Origin: Brevundimonas sp.
Lineage (GTDB): Bacteria > Pseudomonadota > Alphaproteobacteria > Caulobacterales > Caulobacteraceae
Reading direction: 5' to 3'
Length of the DNA stretch: 30,303 nucleotides
Assembly (NCBI RefSeq): GCF_003248455.1
Contig: NZ_QFNM01000042.1
Span: 1 to 30,303, forward strand
The stretch's first letter is position 1; every line of letters starts with the position of its first letter. The notes beneath the pieces are model-generated. The model did no database searches and was not told the DNA's origin. It saw only the letters and a list, made by a program, of their open reading frames with translations. A program made the position numbers and the translations under genes. Positions 9,179-16,067 of the stretch are shown piece by piece.

Positions 9179-9577
9179 ATGCCCAAGAGGGATGAAGGCC
9201 CGCTGGCCGAACGCGCGACCTACAAGGCCTATCACATGGTCTCCACGCGCTGGGCCGACAACGACCAGTACGGCCATATCAACAACGCCAAATTCTACGA
9301 GTTCGTGGATTCGAACGAATCCATCGGCCTGGTGGTGGATTCGGGCTGCCGCTACACCTCGTCGCTGAAGTTCCCTGACGTGATCGAGGTGGGGATCAAG
9401 GTCGACCGCATCGGCACCTCCAGCGTCAGCTACGGCTTTGCGGTGTTCAAGCGCGGCGTCGACGTCCCCGCCGCCATCGGCCATTTCGTGCACGTCTATG
9501 TCGACGCCGAAACCCGCCGGCCCAAGCCGCTGCCGGCCAGGCTGAGGGCGGTGGTGGAGAACCTGAAGGCGGGCTGA
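9179..9577 (+). CDS. Acyl-CoA thioesterase, 4HBT hotdog fold (short form)
   Basis: A 132-residue single-hotdog thioesterase of the YbgC/4-hydroxybenzoyl-CoA type, expected to hydrolyse acyl-CoA in the cytoplasm. The motif RWADNDQYGHINN (residues 24-36) carries the presumed catalytic Asp29. Next come SIGLVVDSGCRYTSSLKFPD, the RIGTSSVSYGF strand and GHFVHVYVD, all as in related proteobacterial proteins. Compared with my memory of those relatives, about 18-20 residues that normally follow FYEFVDS (part of the central helix and loop) are absent; the frame is intact across this join. A GGGAGA ribosome site lies about 13 bases before the ATG. The next gene follows on the same strand after 56 bp and may be co-transcribed. 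Confidence 0.88.
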   Translation: MPKRDEGPLAERATYKAYHMVSTRWADNDQYGHINNAKFYEFVDSNESIGLVVDSGCRYTSSLKFPDVIEVGIKVDRIGTSSVSYGFAVFKRGVDVPAAIGHFVHVYVDAETRRPKPLPARLRAVVENLKAG

Positions 9578-9622
9578 CGGGCGCGGACCATGGCGTGCTT
9601 GCCACCGGCCCCGTCCAGGCGC

Positions 9623-9660
9623 ACCCTCGGGTCATGAGCACGCCAAGCGCACCCGAGGGT
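9623..9660 (+). promoter_or_regulatory. Perfect 10-bp hairpin with the DUF962 start codon in its loop
   Basis: ACCCTCGGGT at 9623-9632 and ACCCGAGGGT at 9651-9660 are exact inverted repeats separated by 18 bases. The loop opens with the ATG of the DUF962 gene (9634-9636). No ribosome site is seen upstream of that ATG, so folding of this leader could affect initiation. A role is inference only. Confidence 0.45.
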
Positions 9661-9957
9661 CGATACGCCTCGTTCGAGGCCTTCTATCCCTATTACATCC
9701 ACGAACATTCCAACCGGACGTGCCGGCGCATCCATGTGGTCGGGACGGGTCTGGCGATCCTGGTCTTCGCCGTCTTCCTGGCGACGCGGAACCCGTGGTG
9801 GCTGCTGGCCATGCCTCTGGTCGGCTACGGTTTCGCCTGGGCGGGGCATTTCTTCTTCGAGAAGAACCGCCCGGCGACGTTCAAATATCCGCTGTGGAGC
9901 CTGATGGGCGATTTCCGCCTGTTCTTCGAGACCGTGACGGGGCGCCGTCGGTTCTGA
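9634..9957 (+). CDS. DUF962 / Mpo1-like membrane protein
   Basis: A 107-residue small membrane protein of the DUF962 (YGL010w/Mpo1-like) family. The yeast member is an ER iron-dependent dioxygenase acting on 2-hydroxy fatty acids; the bacterial function is not established. The sequence shows the N-terminal YYIHEHSNRTCRRIHVVGT block with conserved histidines, two hydrophobic segments (about residues 37-52 and 56-72) and the closing GHFFFEKNRPATFKYPLWSLMGDF block with another histidine. The start MSTPSAPEG at 9634 is chosen over an in-frame GTG at 9595, because the added residues resemble nothing in the family. It sits 56 bp after a thioesterase gene, compatible with a lipid-related pair. Confidence 0.87.
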   Translation: MSTPSAPEGRYASFEAFYPYYIHEHSNRTCRRIHVVGTGLAILVFAVFLATRNPWWLLAMPLVGYGFAWAGHFFFEKNRPATFKYPLWSLMGDFRLFFETVTGRRRF

Positions 9958-10045
9958 ATCGCCGGTCTTGATTTCAAGCTGCGCCGTTATCCGAAAACAA
10001 TTAAGGTGCTCCGTGCGGCGGTTCGTCGCTGCTGGAGGGAGCCCC

Positions 10046-10936
10046 ATGAAATCCATCGCCGCCATCGCCGCCGCCTGCGTCCTGCTGGCGCCCGGCGTCA
10101 GCCTGGCCCAGAAGGGCGCGGCCAAGCCCGACTTCACCCTGGACCCCAACTATGGCTCGGTGCGGCTGGAGACGGGCTTCACCCCCGATCCCTGGACCAA
10201 GTCGATCCTGGCCGGCGGATCGGTCCCCACCTCGGCCGCGCGTTCGGGCTGCGAGGGCAAGGTCAGCGCCGCGCCGGACCTGCGGCTGGACTATGAGGCC
10301 GGGTCGCTGGACCTGACCGTCATGTCCGCCGCCGCCGAGGACACGACCCTGCTGATCAACGGCCCGGACGGCCAATGGTATTGCGACGACGACAGCGGCG
10401 GCGGCCTGAACCCCAAGGTCCTGATCTCCGACCCGCAAAGCGGCCGTTACGACATCTGGGTCGGCACGTACGATGACGACATGGTCCAGTCGACGCTGCA
10501 GATCAGCGAACTGGACGGTGCGCAAAGCGCCGCGACCGGCGCCCCGGACATGGAGCTGGAGCCCAACTACGGCACGGCCCGCCTGCGCGGCGGCTTCACC
10601 CCCGACCCGTGGACCAAGTCGATCCTGGCGGGCGGCTCCACCCCGGCCTCGGCGGCCAAGTCGGGCTGCGAGGGCAAGGTCAGCGCCGCGCCCGACGTCC
10701 AGATCTTCTTCGAACCCGGAGAGGGCGACCTGACGTTCCGCGTGCGGGCGTCGGAGGACACCACCCTGTTGATCAACACCCCGAACGGCCGCTTCTATTG
10801 CGACGACGACGGCGGCGGCGGCGTGGACCCCAAGGTCACGATCACCAATCCGCAGAGCGGCCGCTACGATATCTGGGTCGGCACCTATAACGACAATATG
10901 GTGCAGTCGACGCTGGAAGTGTCCGAACTGGATTGA
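10046..10936 (+). CDS. Secreted protein of two tandem 130-residue repeats
   Basis: A 296-residue protein with a signal peptide at residues 1-21 (cut after SLA before QK). The mature part is two units, residues 28-157 and 167-296, both exactly 130 long with 93 identical positions by hand count (about 72 percent). Each unit has PNYG, GFTPDPWTKSILAGGS, one cysteine in SGCEGKVSAAPD, EDTTLLIN, YCDDDxGGG, PQSGRYDIWVGTY and STLxxSELD. Two cysteines per unit could form a disulphide, and the acidic CDDD turn could bind calcium. The fold looks like a PPC-type beta-sandwich, but function is unknown. Start at 10046 has a GGAGGGA ribosome site six bases upstream. A strong terminator follows. Confidence 0.85.
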   Translation: MKSIAAIAAACVLLAPGVSLAQKGAAKPDFTLDPNYGSVRLETGFTPDPWTKSILAGGSVPTSAARSGCEGKVSAAPDLRLDYEAGSLDLTVMSAAAEDTTLLINGPDGQWYCDDDSGGGLNPKVLISDPQSGRYDIWVGTYDDDMVQSTLQISELDGAQSAATGAPDMELEPNYGTARLRGGFTPDPWTKSILAGGSTPASAAKSGCEGKVSAAPDVQIFFEPGEGDLTFRVRASEDTTLLINTPNGRFYCDDDGGGGVDPKVTITNPQSGRYDIWVGTYNDNMVQSTLEVSELD

Positions 10937-10957
10937 AGTCAGGCTTCATCACACGCG

Positions 10958-10994
10958 AAAACGCCGGCCGACCGCAGGGTCAGCCGGCGTTTTT
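10958..10994 (+). terminator. Intrinsic terminator, probably bidirectional
   Basis: AAAACGCCGGC (10958-10968) pairs with GCCGGCGTTTT ending in a five-T run (10983-10994) around a 14-base loop. It lies 22 bp after the tandem-repeat protein gene and 17 bp beyond the end of the convergent 3D-domain gene. An A-run on the left provides a T-run for the other strand. Confidence 0.9.
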
Positions 10995-11010
10995 CATGAT
11001 CGGCCGCGGA

Positions 11011-11568
11011 TCAGTTGGAGGCGGTGGTCCAGGCCGGGGGGCAGCCGTCGAAATCGCCGGCGTCCACGATGGTCAGGGTGCGCATGTTCAGGCGGCGCGC
11101 CTGGTTCATCGAGCCGCGGCCGTGGCCGGTGTAGAGGTCGATCTTCTGGCCCTTGATGGCGCCGCCGGTGTCGGACGCATACCAATAGCCGTCGTGCACG
11201 GTGCCGTCGGCCAGGCGCATCCCCACGGTCTCGCGGATGAACAGCTTGGTCCGGCGCGGAATGACGCGCGGATCGACCGCGACCGTGCGCATGGCGATCG
11301 GGCGGCAGCCCAGGGAATCGTTGCCCGTCGCCCCGCCGCCGCCGGCGTGATAGAGGCGGGCCGAGGCGCGCCAGTCGGGATCGCTGGCCATCAACTCGGT
11401 CTGTTCGGCGTTCGACGCCGTTTCTTCGGCTTCGGAACCGATCGTTTCGGCAGGGGTTTCAACCCTGACCTTATCCGCCGCGACAGCGACATCGTAGGGG
11501 ACGGGCCCGTTCGTCATCGACGACAGGGCGGTCCAAAACATGGCGAGAGCAGCGGACGCGCCGATCAT
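11011..11568 (-). CDS. 3D (Asp-Asp-Asp) domain protein, MltA C-terminal-like
   Basis: A 185-residue protein with an N-terminal hydrophobic stretch (about residues 2-17), probably a signal peptide or anchor. A low-complexity acidic linker rich in Glu/Thr/Ala (about 35-65) comes next, then a 3D domain. The three hallmark aspartates are in AVDPRVIP (Asp99), ASDTGG (Asp133) and QKIDLYTG (Asp144). In MltA lytic transglycosylases this barrel holds the catalytic Asp, so a cell-wall glycan role in the periplasm is likely, though the MltA insert domain is absent. CRP (residue 88) and the late GCPP cysteine could pair. It ends against the terminator shared with the upstream plus-strand gene. Confidence 0.87.
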   Translation of the reverse strand: MIGASAALAMFWTALSSMTNGPVPYDVAVAADKVRVETPAETIGSEAEETASNAEQTELMASDPDWRASARLYHAGGGGATGNDSLGCRPIAMRTVAVDPRVIPRRTKLFIRETVGMRLADGTVHDGYWYASDTGGAIKGQKIDLYTGHGRGSMNQARRLNMRTLTIVDAGDFDGCPPAWTTASN

Positions 11569-11853
11569 AGGCTTGGCTCAGGAAGCGCCGGCTCCCAACG
11601 CCGCCGGCGCGCACTTTGTCGCGTTAACTTGTGGCGAGAAAGCGGCGAACGGCCCGAACGCGCGCCGTGTTACCGTTTGTTTCCGTGCTAGATGATTGAA
11701 AACAATACGGGACTTTGCCGGATCGCGCGGCCGATCACGCGGGCTCGGCACGCGCCTTGGGCCTCTCGAATCGGAGATTAAGGCCGATCTGGACGACCGG
11801 CGGGGACCTTTTCTTCCGTCGATCCCGCCCTGATGTCGGCCCTTCCGACGGCT
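11569..11853. other. Noncoding gap between dusA and the 3D-domain gene
   Basis: No convincing gene is present here. Both flanking genes read leftward, so the gap should hold the dusA end and the promoter of the 3D-domain gene. On the minus strand a short GTCGG/CCGAC hairpin lies soon after dusA. An AT-richer island contains the inverted repeat ATTG-AAAA-CAAT at about 11695-11706. Neither is strong enough to name as terminator or operator. Confidence 0.4.
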
Positions 11854-12870
11854 CTAGGCGGCCCGGTCGCGCCGCGCCTCGGCCTCGCGCACGGCCTCGA
11901 CGGCCCGGTCCAGCACCTCCAGCCCCGCGCCTGGCCGGATCGCCTCGACCGTCAGGATGCGCCGGAAGGCCCGGGCGCCCGGCCGGCCGTGCATCAGACC
12001 CAGCATGTGCCGCGTCATCGCCGACAGGGCGACGCCCTCGGCCAGGCGCGCGGCCATATAGGGGCGATACCGTTCGATCGCCTGCAAGGCGTCGATGTCG
12101 GCGACCGCTTCGCCGAACAGCCGCCGGTCCGCCTGACCCAGGATGGCCGGCTCGTGATAGGCCGCGCGGCCCAGCATGACCCCGTCCAGCCGCACGCCGT
12201 CGGCCTCGGCCAGCAGGGCCTCGGCCGCGTCCAGAGACGCGATCCCCCCATTGATCGACACGTTCAGATGCGGCCGCTCGCGCTTCAATCGGCGCACCAG
12301 CCCATAGTCCAGCGGCGGCACGTCGCGGTTCTCCTTGGGCGACAGGCCCTGTAGCCAGGCCTTGCGCGCATGGACGATGAAGACCCTGATCCCGACGGCG
12401 GCGCAGGCGTCCGCCGTGGCGAACAGGCTGACCTCCGGGTCCTGGTCGTCCACCCCGATGCGGCATTTGACGGTGGCGGGCGCGGCGACGGCCTCGCGGA
12501 TCGCCGCCATGCATTCCGCCACAAGTTCCGGCTCGCGCATCAGGCAGGCCCCGAACCGTCCCGACTGGACCCGGTCGGACGGACAGCCGACGTTCAGATT
12601 GATCTCGTCATAGCCGAAGGCCTCGCCGATCCGGGCGGCCTCGGCCAATTGCGCCGGATCGGACCCGCCCAGTTGCAACGCCACCGGATGCTCCAGCCCG
12701 TCGAACCCCAGCAGCCGTTCCCGGTCCCCATGCACCACCGCCGGCGCCGTCACCATCTCCGTGTACAGCAGCGCCCGCCCCGTCAGCGCACGATGAAACG
12801 CCCGGCAATGCCGGTCGGTCCAGTCCATCATGGGCGCGATGGAGAGTCTGCGGGATTGATCGAGCGACAT
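11854..12870 (-). CDS. dusA: tRNA-dihydrouridine(20/20a) synthase DusA
   Basis: FMN- and NADPH-dependent enzyme that reduces uridine 20/20a in the tRNA D-loop. The 338-residue protein has the DusA N-terminus SIAPMMDWTDRHCRAFHR, then LYTEMV, the LQLGGSDP block, catalytic Cys96 in NLNVGCPSDRVQSG, TVKCRIG, the VHARKAWLQGLSPKENRDVPPL block specific to the DusA subfamily, SINGGI, and GVMLGRAAYHEPAIL for phosphate binding of FMN. Length matches the family. DusA is a known integration site for mobile elements in other bacteria (established knowledge), but no integrase or duplicated 5' end is seen here. It is divergent from the siderophore receptor operon. Confidence 0.97.
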   Translation of the reverse strand: MSLDQSRRLSIAPMMDWTDRHCRAFHRALTGRALLYTEMVTAPAVVHGDRERLLGFDGLEHPVALQLGGSDPAQLAEAARIGEAFGYDEINLNVGCPSDRVQSGRFGACLMREPELVAECMAAIREAVAAPATVKCRIGVDDQDPEVSLFATADACAAVGIRVFIVHARKAWLQGLSPKENRDVPPLDYGLVRRLKRERPHLNVSINGGIASLDAAEALLAEADGVRLDGVMLGRAAYHEPAILGQADRRLFGEAVADIDALQAIERYRPYMAARLAEGVALSAMTRHMLGLMHGRPGARAFRRILTVEAIRPGAGLEVLDRAVEAVREAEARRDRAA

Positions 12871-13001
12871 GTCTTGAGGCGGGCCGAAGGCGGGAGCGGG
12901 GTCGCTGTATAGGCCAAAGCCTTCGCAAACGCGATGAGGCGCGCAGGTTCGCCGGCTTCCCTTTGAAGCCTTCTCGCCTGGGACGATCTGGCGTCTTGCT
13001 T

Positions 13002-13020
13002 TTGAGAACCAGTCGCATTA
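13002..13020 (+). promoter_or_regulatory. Candidate Fur-like box upstream of the siderophore receptor
   Basis: TTGAGAACCAGTCGCATTA resembles degenerate Fur boxes of the TGAGAATNATTCGCATT type. It ends 27 bp before the receptor ATG. Its GTCGCATTAC is repeated exactly at the start of the divergent-side permease gene (20303-20312). Recognition by Fur is inference; the overlap with a terminator-like hairpin gives an alternative reading. Confidence 0.4.
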
Positions 13021-13036
13021 CGAGCGGCTGGTTTTT
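13007..13036 (+). terminator. Terminator-like hairpin in the receptor leader
   Basis: AACCAGTCGC pairs with GCGGCTGGTT (10 bp including one G-U) around the loop ATTACGA and runs into five T residues. It ends 11 bp before the receptor ATG, just ahead of its AGGG ribosome site. No plus-strand gene ends upstream, so it may attenuate the receptor transcript or shield it from stray readthrough. Confidence 0.5.
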
Positions 13037-13047
13037 AGGGATATGTC

Positions 13048-15132
13048 ATGCGCCGCCGTCTGCTCCTCGCCACCGTCTTCGCCCTCGTCCCCGTCGCGGC
13101 CTTCGCCCAAAGTCAGGGCCAGGGCCAGGATCAGACTCAGGCGCAGCAGCCGGCCGCCCTCGAGGATGTCGTCGTCACCGCCTCGACGCGGGCGCAGCGG
13201 GTGGTCGAGGCGCCGGCCTCGATCTCGGTGGTGACGGCCGAGACGCTGGCCAATCGGCCGAACGCCGACCTGACCGATGCGCTGCGCGACGTCGAGGGCG
13301 TTTCGGTCAGCGGCGGCTCAAACAGTCAGGACATCTTCATTCGCGGCCTGCCGGGCAGCTACACCCTGATCCTGGTGGACGGAAAGCGCCAGTCGACGCG
13401 CGACAGCCGGGTCAACGGCAACGCCGGTTTCGAGCAGAGCTTCACCCCGCCGTCGGGCGCCATCGAGCGGATCGAGGTGGTGCGCGGGCCGATGTCGTCC
13501 CTGTACGGCTCCGACGCCATCGGCGGCGTGATCAACATCATCACCAAGAAGGTGCCCGCCCGCTGGGGCGGCTCCATCGGCGGCGACTACGTGGCCCAGG
13601 AGGACGGCGCCTCGGGCGACTGGCGCCAGGCCCAGGGCTATCTGGCCGGGCCGCTGGTGGACGGCGTCCTGGGCGCCCAGATCTGGGGGCGCAGCTACAC
13701 GCGCGACGAGGATCACATCCTGGGCGGCGTCAACGGCGGCGAGGACTGGAACCTGACCGGCCGCCTGGCCTGGACCCCCAATGCGGACCACGAGGTGCTG
13801 CTGCAGGTCGACCGGACCGAGGTGAAGCGCGAGAACACCGCCGGCGCGACCCTGGCCGCCACGGCCGCCTCCAACTACAACACCAACGAACGCACGGCCG
13901 CGTCCCTGGGCTGGAACGGTCGCTGGGACTGGGGGACCAGCGCCCTTTCGGTGCTGCGCGAACAGACCCAGCGCGAGACCTTCACTCGCCGCGCCGGCGC
14001 CTTCGTCCAGGACGCGCGCGCGCCCGAACTGACCAACACCGTCTATGACGCCCTGTTCAACATCCCGCTGGAGGGGTCGCCGCTGGGCGATCATCAGCTG
14101 GTCGTGGGCGGCCAGTATGTCGAGAACAGGCTGGTCGACCTGAACCCCGGCGTCAGCGCGACCCAGCCGGGAACCTTCACCGTGTGGCAGCGCGCCCTGT
14201 TCGTCGAGGACGAATGGCGCCTGAACGAGCGTTTCGCCCTGACCGGCGGCCTGCGATTCGACGATCACGAACGCTACGGTTCGCACTGGAGCCCGCGCCT
14301 GTATGCGGTCTGGACCCCGGCCGAGGCCTGGACGATCAAGGGCGGCGTCTCGACCGGCTTCCGCGCGCCCGAACTGCGCCAGGTGGCCGAAGGCTACGCC
14401 TACACGACCGGCGGGGCGACCTGCTCGGTCGGGCCGAACGGCACCTGCGGCGTCATCCTGGGCGACCCGGACATCGAGCCGGAAACCAGCACCAACTACG
14501 AGATCAGCGTGCTGTGGAACCCGTCCACGACCCTGTCGGCCAGCGCCACCGTCTTTCGCACCGCCTTCAAGGACAAGATCGACAGCGCCCTGGTCTACAA
14601 TCAGGATGGAACCATCGCGCGCTGGAGCGAGAACCCCAACTACCGCCTGTACTACTGGTACAATCTTCAGGACGCCGACCTGCAGGGGGTGGAGCTGTCG
14701 GGCCGCTGGCGGCCCGCCAGCCGGCTGGGGTTGAAGGCGGGCTACACCTACACCGACTCCGAACAGAAGTCGGGGACCTACAAGGGCCTGCCGCTGTCGC
14801 GCACGCCCGAGCACATGGCCAACATCCGCGCCGACTACGACGCCAGCGACCGGCTGAACCTGTGGGGCGCCGTCAACTACCACGGCGAGGAGCTGAACGC
14901 GGGCCTGCGCGTCGGTTCGAACGGCCAGCCGATCCTGAACGGCGCCACCCAGGTGGGCCGCCGCTACCCCAGCTACACCACCGTCGACATCGGCGCGAAC
15001 TGGCGCGTGACCCCGGCCGTCAGCGTCAAGGCCGGCGTCTACAATCTGGGCGACGAGGCGATCGACGTCGCCGACTACGACTTCCAGGGCGACGGCCGCC
15101 GGGGCTGGATCGGCGTGAGCTACAGCTTCTGA
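13048..15132 (+). CDS. TonB-dependent catecholate siderophore receptor, CirA/FepA type
   Basis: A 694-residue outer-membrane receptor with a signal peptide of about 20 residues (cut near AFA before QS). A TonB-box-like EDVVVTAS follows, then a plug domain with APASISVVT, DALRDVEGVSV, RGLPGSYTLILVDGKR and GPMSSLYGSDAIGGVINIITKK, then the beta-barrel. Segments such as ALFVEDEWRLNERFALTGGLR, DDHERYGSHWSPRLYAVW and the ending SYSF with terminal Phe closely follow E. coli CirA as I recall it, though smaller FepA-like receptors are also similar. Likely cargo is ferric catecholate, for example enterobactin or its breakdown products. It is first in an operon; its stop and the next start overlap (TGATG). 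Control by iron is suggested by an upstream Fur-like box. Confidence 0.94.
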   Translation: MRRRLLLATVFALVPVAAFAQSQGQGQDQTQAQQPAALEDVVVTASTRAQRVVEAPASISVVTAETLANRPNADLTDALRDVEGVSVSGGSNSQDIFIRGLPGSYTLILVDGKRQSTRDSRVNGNAGFEQSFTPPSGAIERIEVVRGPMSSLYGSDAIGGVINIITKKVPARWGGSIGGDYVAQEDGASGDWRQAQGYLAGPLVDGVLGAQIWGRSYTRDEDHILGGVNGGEDWNLTGRLAWTPNADHEVLLQVDRTEVKRENTAGATLAATAASNYNTNERTAASLGWNGRWDWGTSALSVLREQTQRETFTRRAGAFVQDARAPELTNTVYDALFNIPLEGSPLGDHQLVVGGQYVENRLVDLNPGVSATQPGTFTVWQRALFVEDEWRLNERFALTGGLRFDDHERYGSHWSPRLYAVWTPAEAWTIKGGVSTGFRAPELRQVAEGYAYTTGGATCSVGPNGTCGVILGDPDIEPETSTNYEISVLWNPSTTLSASATVFRTAFKDKIDSALVYNQDGTIARWSENPNYRLYYWYNLQDADLQGVELSGRWRPASRLGLKAGYTYTDSEQKSGTYKGLPLSRTPEHMANIRADYDASDRLNLWGAVNYHGEELNAGLRVGSNGQPILNGATQVGRRYPSYTTVDIGANWRVTPAVSVKAGVYNLGDEAIDVADYDFQGDGRRGWIGVSYSF

Positions 15133-16067
15133 TGCGCCGCGCCCTGCTCGTCGCCGTCTGCGGCCTGGCGGTCCTGGCCGCGGCTCCCGCCCTGGCCCAG
15201 CCGGCCCAGGCCGCGCGCGTGGAGCCGACCATCGCCGAGATCGGTTCGGCCCATTATCGGTTCGAGCGGCTGTCGGTCACGTCCGAGGACGGGGCGCGCG
15301 TCTATCGCATCTGGATCGCCACGCCCCGAAAGGCCGCCCCGCCTTCCGGCTATCCGGTCGCCTGGCTGCTGGACGGCGACGCCGCCCTGGCGCGGATCGA
15401 CGAGGCCCTGCTGGCGCGGCTCGACGCCGGCGATCCGCCCGTGATCGTCACCGTCGGCTACGAAGGCGACCGCCAGTTCGATGTCCTGGCGCGGGCCTTC
15501 GACTATACGCCGCGCCCGTCGGGCGACGCCCCGGCCGTCGATCCCGCCGGGCGGCCGGGCGGCGGGGCCGACGCCTTCCTGACCCTGCTGCACGACCGCA
15601 TCGGGCCGGAAGTCGCCCGCCGCGTCGCCGTCGATCCGGCGCGCAGCCTGATCTGGGGCCATTCCTATGGCGGACTGTGCGTGCTGCACGCCGCCCTGAC
15701 GCGGCCCGACGCCTATCGCGCCTTCGTCGCGGCCAGCCCGTCCCTGTGGTGGGGCTATGGCGCGGTGCTGAAGGAGGCGCCGCCCTTTCTGGCGCGGCCG
15801 TCGCGCCCGGCCATGACCCTGACCCTTCTGGTGGGCGAGGACGAGGCTCAGGGCCGGTCGTCGCGTCCGCACCTGCATCCGATGTGGACGTCCGTGCCCG
15901 TCGGCGCGACGCGCGACCTGGCGACGCAGTTGACGGGGGCGGGGGTCGATGTCCGCTATGGCCAGATGCCGGGCCAGGGGCATGGCGGAATGCTGGCCGC
16001 CTCCTTGATCCCGACCCTTCTGTCCCTGGCGGGCGTCGCCCCGGCGCCCGGAGAGCCCCTGTCATGA
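15132..16067 (+). CDS. Exported catecholate-siderophore esterase, IroE-like
   Basis: A 311-residue alpha/beta hydrolase of the esterase D/IroE/BesA group. The signal peptide MRRALLVAVCGLAVLAAAPALA (about residues 1-22) places it in the periplasm. The nucleophile Ser178 is in WGHSYGGL, followed by the family block VAASPSLWWGYG, and the catalytic His is at about 284 in GQGHGG. IroE hydrolyses the trilactone of enterobactin/salmochelin in the periplasm to linear forms (established for the family). Its start overlaps the receptor stop by one base, and its stop overlaps the binding-protein start by 4 bp, so all three are translationally linked. A generic esterase is possible, but the context strongly favours siderophore processing. 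Confidence 0.9.
   Translation: MRRALLVAVCGLAVLAAAPALAQPAQAARVEPTIAEIGSAHYRFERLSVTSEDGARVYRIWIATPRKAAPPSGYPVAWLLDGDAALARIDEALLARLDAGDPPVIVTVGYEGDRQFDVLARAFDYTPRPSGDAPAVDPAGRPGGGADAFLTLLHDRIGPEVARRVAVDPARSLIWGHSYGGLCVLHAALTRPDAYRAFVAASPSLWWGYGAVLKEAPPFLARPSRPAMTLTLLVGEDEAQGRSSRPHLHPMWTSVPVGATRDLATQLTGAGVDVRYGQMPGQGHGGMLAASLIPTLLSLAGVAPAPGEPLS

Noticed and set aside
11854..13047. dusA 5' region as a mobile-element integration site
   Set aside because: dusA is a known target in other bacteria, but there is no integrase, no duplicated gene end and no composition change here.
13318..14883. A 521-codon minus-strand open frame opposite the TonB receptor
   Set aside because: No domain signal, and the receptor on the plus strand is unambiguous.
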